A stretch of DNA of 24,731 nucleotides from DAOUTW01 sp964523575. Lineage in GTDB: Bacteria; Zixibacteria; MSB-5A5; GN15; JAAZOE01. The stretch spans positions 1 to 24,731 of the forward strand of contig CAZGAV010000057.1 of assembly GCA_964523575.1 (NCBI GenBank), read 5' to 3'. The position numbers and the translations under genes were made by a program. The notes under the pieces are model-generated. The model saw nothing but the letters and a program-made list of their open reading frames with translations. It had not been told where the DNA came from and did not search any database. Below, piece by piece: positions 22,350-24,731 of this stretch; position 1 is the stretch's first letter; each line of letters opens with the position of its first letter.

Positions 22350-23477
22350 TTAATGACCGTAAATGTTATACTCGACCTTTACGGTATCCTGTTTGGGATT
22401 ATCGGTCGTGACGTAAATAGCGCCGTGATAATAATTGCCGGTGGGCAATGAGTCCTCGATCAAACTGGCTTCGACTTCATACCTCTGGCCCTCCTTGAGG
22501 GTCTTGAAGTCGATTTTCAGCCGGTGATCGGGATCCTCGGCGGTCAGAATATGAAACGGCTTTTCCGGATAGCGGTTGACCACCTGCAATTTCTGGGTGC
22601 CGGAGGTTTGCTCCCCCGGAATCGGATTGCGGTCGAAACGCAGGGCCTCCGGGATGGTTTCGATTTCACCCAGCACCTTGCCGGAGACGCGCAGAGTCGC
22701 TTCCGGCTTGCTACCCAGGTTGGAACGGGCCGTCACGATATCGCGGATATAGCCGGGGATTATTCCCGGAATCAGGGTGACATCGATTTCGACCTTCGAA
22801 CTCCCGTCCGGTTCAGCGGTCGCTTCGCCCTCCTTGACCTCGATATTCGGCAAAGTCGCGGACAAGCCGGTAATCTTCGTCGTGGCCGGGTCTTTGATGT
22901 CTATAAAAACGCTTTTGGTGACCGGAGTGTCCACCTTGACCTCTCCAAAATCGATCCCGCGGACTTCGAAATCAAAGAGGATATTGATGTCCGCCGAAAT
23001 ATGGATGCGGGTGGTCGGATTGACCGGATCATTGGAGGTGATAGTCACGGTTTTCTTCTGCAGGCCACTTTTGCCGGCGGTGTTGAATGTAACTTCGATT
23101 TCGCCTTCCCCGCCCGGGGGAATATCGGCCTTGGTTAATACGGCCGCGGTGCATCCTCACGACCCTTTGGCTTTGATCAACGTCAAAGGCGCATCGCCGA
23201 TATTTTTGACGATGAATTTATGCGTTACTTTATCCCCCTGGTTGACACTTCCGAAATCGAAGGAGATTTCGGGCAATGAAATCTGCGGTGCGGCGCCGGT
23301 GGCGGGCGTTTCCTTTTCCGGCGCTTGAGCCAGAACCGGCCTGGCGCCGTTCTGAAGTTTACCTATCTGCGGGGTTGTGGCCGCCTGCGACGTTTTATCT
23401 CCACTCTGACTCAGGCACCATGTCCCCAGAATTATGCAAACCAGCAATAACGGAACCGCCATAAATTTTTTTTGCAT
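22350..23477 (-). CDS. DUF1573 exported protein with in-frame UGA, candidate selenoprotein
   Basis: One frame of 376 codons with a single TGA at 23157-23159 (codon 107). Before it: a signal or anchor segment (about 5-22, AVPLLLVCIILGTWC), a Pro/Ala/Gln linker, then the DUF1573/ASH-like beta-sandwich ISFDFGSVNQGDKVTHKF through DAPLTLIKAKGS. After it: GCTAAVLTKADIPPGGEGEI, completing the same domain, then two more beta domains (about 160-255 and 260-375). The family normally reads S-C-G-C-T at this point; here it is S-UGA-G-C-T, so UGA replaces the first Cys of a CxC motif. Other genes in the window (zwf, tkt) end in UGA, so the code is standard. Selenocysteine insertion is the best reading; a Cys-codon sequencing error or a recent nonsense mutation remain possible. 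ATG 23477 is chosen because AGGGAG is seven bases upstream. It would act in the periplasm. Confidence 0.75.
23126..23159 (-). promoter_or_regulatory. candidate bacterial SECIS element after the in-frame UGA
   Basis: In the mRNA, CGGCC (11-15 bases after the UGA) pairs with GGCCG (27-31) around the 11-base loop GUAUUAACCAA, whose first base is G. This agrees with the general bacterial SECIS model as I recall it (loop 16-37 bases after the UGA, a G among its first two bases). A second hairpin, UUCCCC-CGGGC-GGGGAA (23106-23122), follows and could stack. The 5-bp stem is short, so support is moderate. Confidence 0.45.
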
Positions 23478-23523
23478 AATCATACTCCCTTAAACTTTTG
23501 AGACCTTCCCTTGTGACGCCGCT

Positions 23524-23552
23524 AATATACGCCAAAAGCTGGACTCGATCAA
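23524..23552 (-). promoter_or_regulatory. sigma70 promoter of the DUF1573 gene
   Basis: On the minus strand TTGATC (23547-23552) and TATATT (23524-23529) are separated by 17 bases. The start would be near 23517, about 40 bases before the ATG at 23477. Confidence 0.6.
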
Positions 23553-23598
23553 CCCCATTTTCTGCCGGATTCCCGCATGATTTTGGAGGTGTATATTA

Positions 23599-23716
23599 GT
23601 GGTTGGCGTACGTCCCCGTGCGCCGACTGTCTTTTGGGCTGGTGCACGAGGACGTACACCAGCCACATATGGGATAAAGCCAATCCCTGGGCCCGACGAG
23701 GACGTCTGCCGCCAAC
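23599..23716. repeat. palindromic repeat element with an extra partial copy
   Basis: A 23-base left arm (23599-23621) and right arm (23644-23666) are inverted repeats matching at 20 of 23 positions around a 22-base loop. A 21-base unit beginning ACGAGGACGT (23646-23666) recurs directly at 23696-23716 with several changes near its end, so the module has at least three related arms. It lies in the 23478-23949 gap, which otherwise holds two promoters and no gene. The design (GACGTAC/GTACGTC cores in an intergenic region between divergent genes) resembles dispersed REP-like elements; a search of the genome would show other copies. Confidence 0.6.
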
Positions 23717-23727
23717 AGAATTTTATA

Positions 23728-23755
23728 TTGATTATGAGAATTACTATTGTATAAT
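23728..23755 (+). promoter_or_regulatory. sigma70 promoter of the small exported protein
   Basis: TTGATT (23728-23733) and a perfect TATAAT (23750-23755) are separated by 16 bases, in an AT-rich stretch directly after the palindromic repeat. The leader to the start at 23950 would be nearly 190 bases. Confidence 0.55.
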
Positions 23756-23949
23756 AATCTATCACGGTGTGGTATATTCGCCGAAATCAATGAATTAGCT
23801 GGAACTAGATTGCAGGCCATTTGACGGGCGCTGTCTGCTGATGGAGAGTTGATTTTGCAGTCTGCGACTATAAATCTTTGCCACTTTTCGCTCCATCGAT
23901 TGGCTGTAGATATGAATATATTCAATCAAAAAAAGAAAGGAGAACCGCG

Positions 23950-24471
23950 ATGCGTCTGCATCTATTTTTCATCTTGACATTGACTCTGGTATCGACTGCC
24001 GTCTGCCGGGCCTTTGCCCCGGGAACAATTGAACTTGGCGTGGATATGTCAGTTGATTACACCAGCGTCAGTCGTACAAGCGTATTAACGCTGAACTTAC
24101 CAGATCAATTCAGAGCCGGATTGTTCATATTTAAAAATACTTCAATTACCGGCCGAATGGCAACTTCACTTGTCAGTACCGATTACAGCCATCAATCAGC
24201 CAACTCCTATACGCTGGGCATGAGCCGTCATTTTATTGAGGCTGACCAGCGTCTCTCTGCAGTTTTTGAAGCCATGGGGATGGCCGATTTCATGACCGGC
24301 TACAATAGGGGGTCACAATTCGGCATAGGCTTTGGGGCCGGCTTCCAGTGGATACATCGATTCGCTTCCCCAAGGATTGAGTTTATCGTCGAAAAGTGGT
24401 TTGAAGGCGAATATATAGCGAAAACCACGATCAAACTGGCTCTGGGTCTTTCATTCTACAGCAAGAAATAA
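23950..24471 (+). CDS. small exported, probably outer-membrane beta-rich protein
   Basis: A 173-residue protein with a clear signal peptide (MRLHLFFILTLTLVSTAVCRA, cleavage about residue 21). The mature part has alternating polar/hydrophobic strands, many Gly, Ser and Thr residues, and strands such as QFGIGFGAGFQWIHRF, RIEFIVEKWF and KLALGLSFYSKK with an aromatic residue near the C-terminus, as in small outer-membrane beta-barrels. I recognise no family. The start at 23950 has AAAGGAGA before it; an earlier in-frame ATG-like start at 23878 lacks both signal and binding site. The neighbours do not suggest a function, and it is more AT-rich than the rest of the window. Confidence 0.75.
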   Translation: MRLHLFFILTLTLVSTAVCRAFAPGTIELGVDMSVDYTSVSRTSVLTLNLPDQFRAGLFIFKNTSITGRMATSLVSTDYSHQSANSYTLGMSRHFIEADQRLSAVFEAMGMADFMTGYNRGSQFGIGFGAGFQWIHRFASPRIEFIVEKWFEGEYIAKTTIKLALGLSFYSKK

Positions 24472-24517
24472 ATACCCGGTTCTGCGCCTGAAGTACATTG
24501 AAAATTGCAGTTATCAC

Positions 24518-24550
24518 AAAAAAACCGGGTGGATGAGAAAATCCACCCGG
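24518..24550 (-). terminator. rho-independent terminator of the aldehyde dehydrogenase gene
   Basis: On the minus strand a perfect 10-bp stem CCGGGTGGAT / ATCCACCCGG with a six-base loop is followed by seven T (24518-24524). It lies 29 bases past the dehydrogenase stop. The same hairpin may also serve the convergent exported-protein gene ending at 24471. Confidence 0.85.
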
Positions 24551-24579
24551 CACTGGCACGAACAGTTTTTATAATAGTA

Positions 24580-24731
24580 TCAAATATTCGGCAGGTAGAA
24601 ACAGATCACTTTCGGTTCGGTCATCTCCTGAAGCGAAAACTTGAGACCCTCGCGGCCCAGACCGGAATACTTGACACCGCCGAACGGCATCGAATCCAGA
24701 CGATAATCGGTCGAATCGTTAATCATCACCC
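24580..24731 (-). CDS. aldehyde dehydrogenase, C-terminal end (partial)
   Basis: The last 49 codons and the stop of a gene that enters from the right edge. The translated end contains INDSTDYRLDSMPFGGVKYSGLGREG and then LQEMTEPKVICFYLP, a typical C-terminus of the NAD(P)+-dependent aldehyde dehydrogenase superfamily; the MPFGG-x-K-x-SG-x-GREG motif is diagnostic. The style (SSDYR-like, EMTEPKVI) resembles GapN or lactaldehyde-type members, but the catalytic region is outside the window, so the substrate is open. Confidence 0.92.
   Translation of the reverse strand, partial: VMINDSTDYRLDSMPFGGVKYSGLGREGLKFSLQEMTEPKVICFYLPNI

Noticed and set aside
22777..23328. Long open frame on the plus strand opposite the DUF1573 gene
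   Set aside because: It mirrors the coding strand, has no family features, and the minus-strand frame has signal peptide and domain matches.
23490..23925. Overlapping open frames on both strands around the palindromic repeat
   Set aside because: Their similarity to protein arises from the inverted-repeat arms; no start signals or conserved domains.
24525..24550. Terminator hairpin as the plus-strand terminator of the exported protein
   Set aside because: The T-run lies on the minus-strand side, so the primary role is for the dehydrogenase gene, although it may act in both directions.

Overview
The window looks like a chromosomal segment of a Gram-negative bacterium with an anaerobic or microaerobic, iron-sulfur-rich physiology. 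Reasons: a heterodisulfide-reductase-like (HdrD/TmcB/DsrK type) redox module, a rubrerythrin, a rubredoxin-glutamate synthase fusion, a cytochrome-type haem-binding protein, a DUF134/NifX-like pair, a sigma54 activator and outer-membrane-type secreted proteins. GC is moderate and genes are tightly packed. I cannot name the species; a lineage such as Zixibacteria or a Desulfobacterota-like group would fit, but this is a guess.

Layout. (1) 1-511: end of an unrecognised gene and a fragment of a secreted-type protein. (2) 566-3204 (+): three-gene cassette of a stand-alone RLAN domain, a RimK-like ATP-grasp ligase and a GNAT acetyltransferase fused to a C39-like cysteine peptidase, resembling predicted amide-ligase/peptide-modification systems. 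(3) 5369-3254 (-): DUF134 regulator, NifX-like protein and a PAS-sigma54 activator, behind a promoter whose start point is covered by a 14-bp palindrome. (4) 7256-5687 (-): a short pyruvate kinase without its C-terminal domain, then a haem-binding protein. (5) 12711-7364 (-): a MerR/BldC-type regulator with an eight-Cys cluster and degenerate receiver; then a macrodomain protein overlapping a five-helix membrane cytochrome-b-like subunit, an HdrD-like Fe-S protein fused to a complete response-regulator receiver domain, and a PAS-PAS histidine kinase with Cys triads. This looks like a redox complex wired directly to two-component signalling. (6) 13183-18516 (+): oxidative pentose phosphate operon tkt-gnd-zwf-pgl with a structured leader. 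(7) 20472-18532 (-): rubrerythrin and rubredoxin-GltB-like FMN protein. (8) 20861-22129 (+): purA. (9) 23477-22350 (-): a DUF1573-type exported protein interrupted by one in-frame UGA exactly where the family has the first Cys of a Cys-Gly-Cys motif; both sides keep the same frame and there are hairpins just downstream of the UGA. A selenoprotein is the best reading. (10) 23599-23716: palindromic repeat element. (11) 23950-24471 (+): a small exported, probably beta-rich protein. (12) 24731-24580 (-): C-terminus of an aldehyde dehydrogenase with its terminator.

The three points most worth following are the UGA-containing DUF1573 gene, the HdrD-receiver fusion operon with its macrodomain and Cys-rich regulator, and the RLAN/ATP-grasp/GNAT-peptidase cassette.
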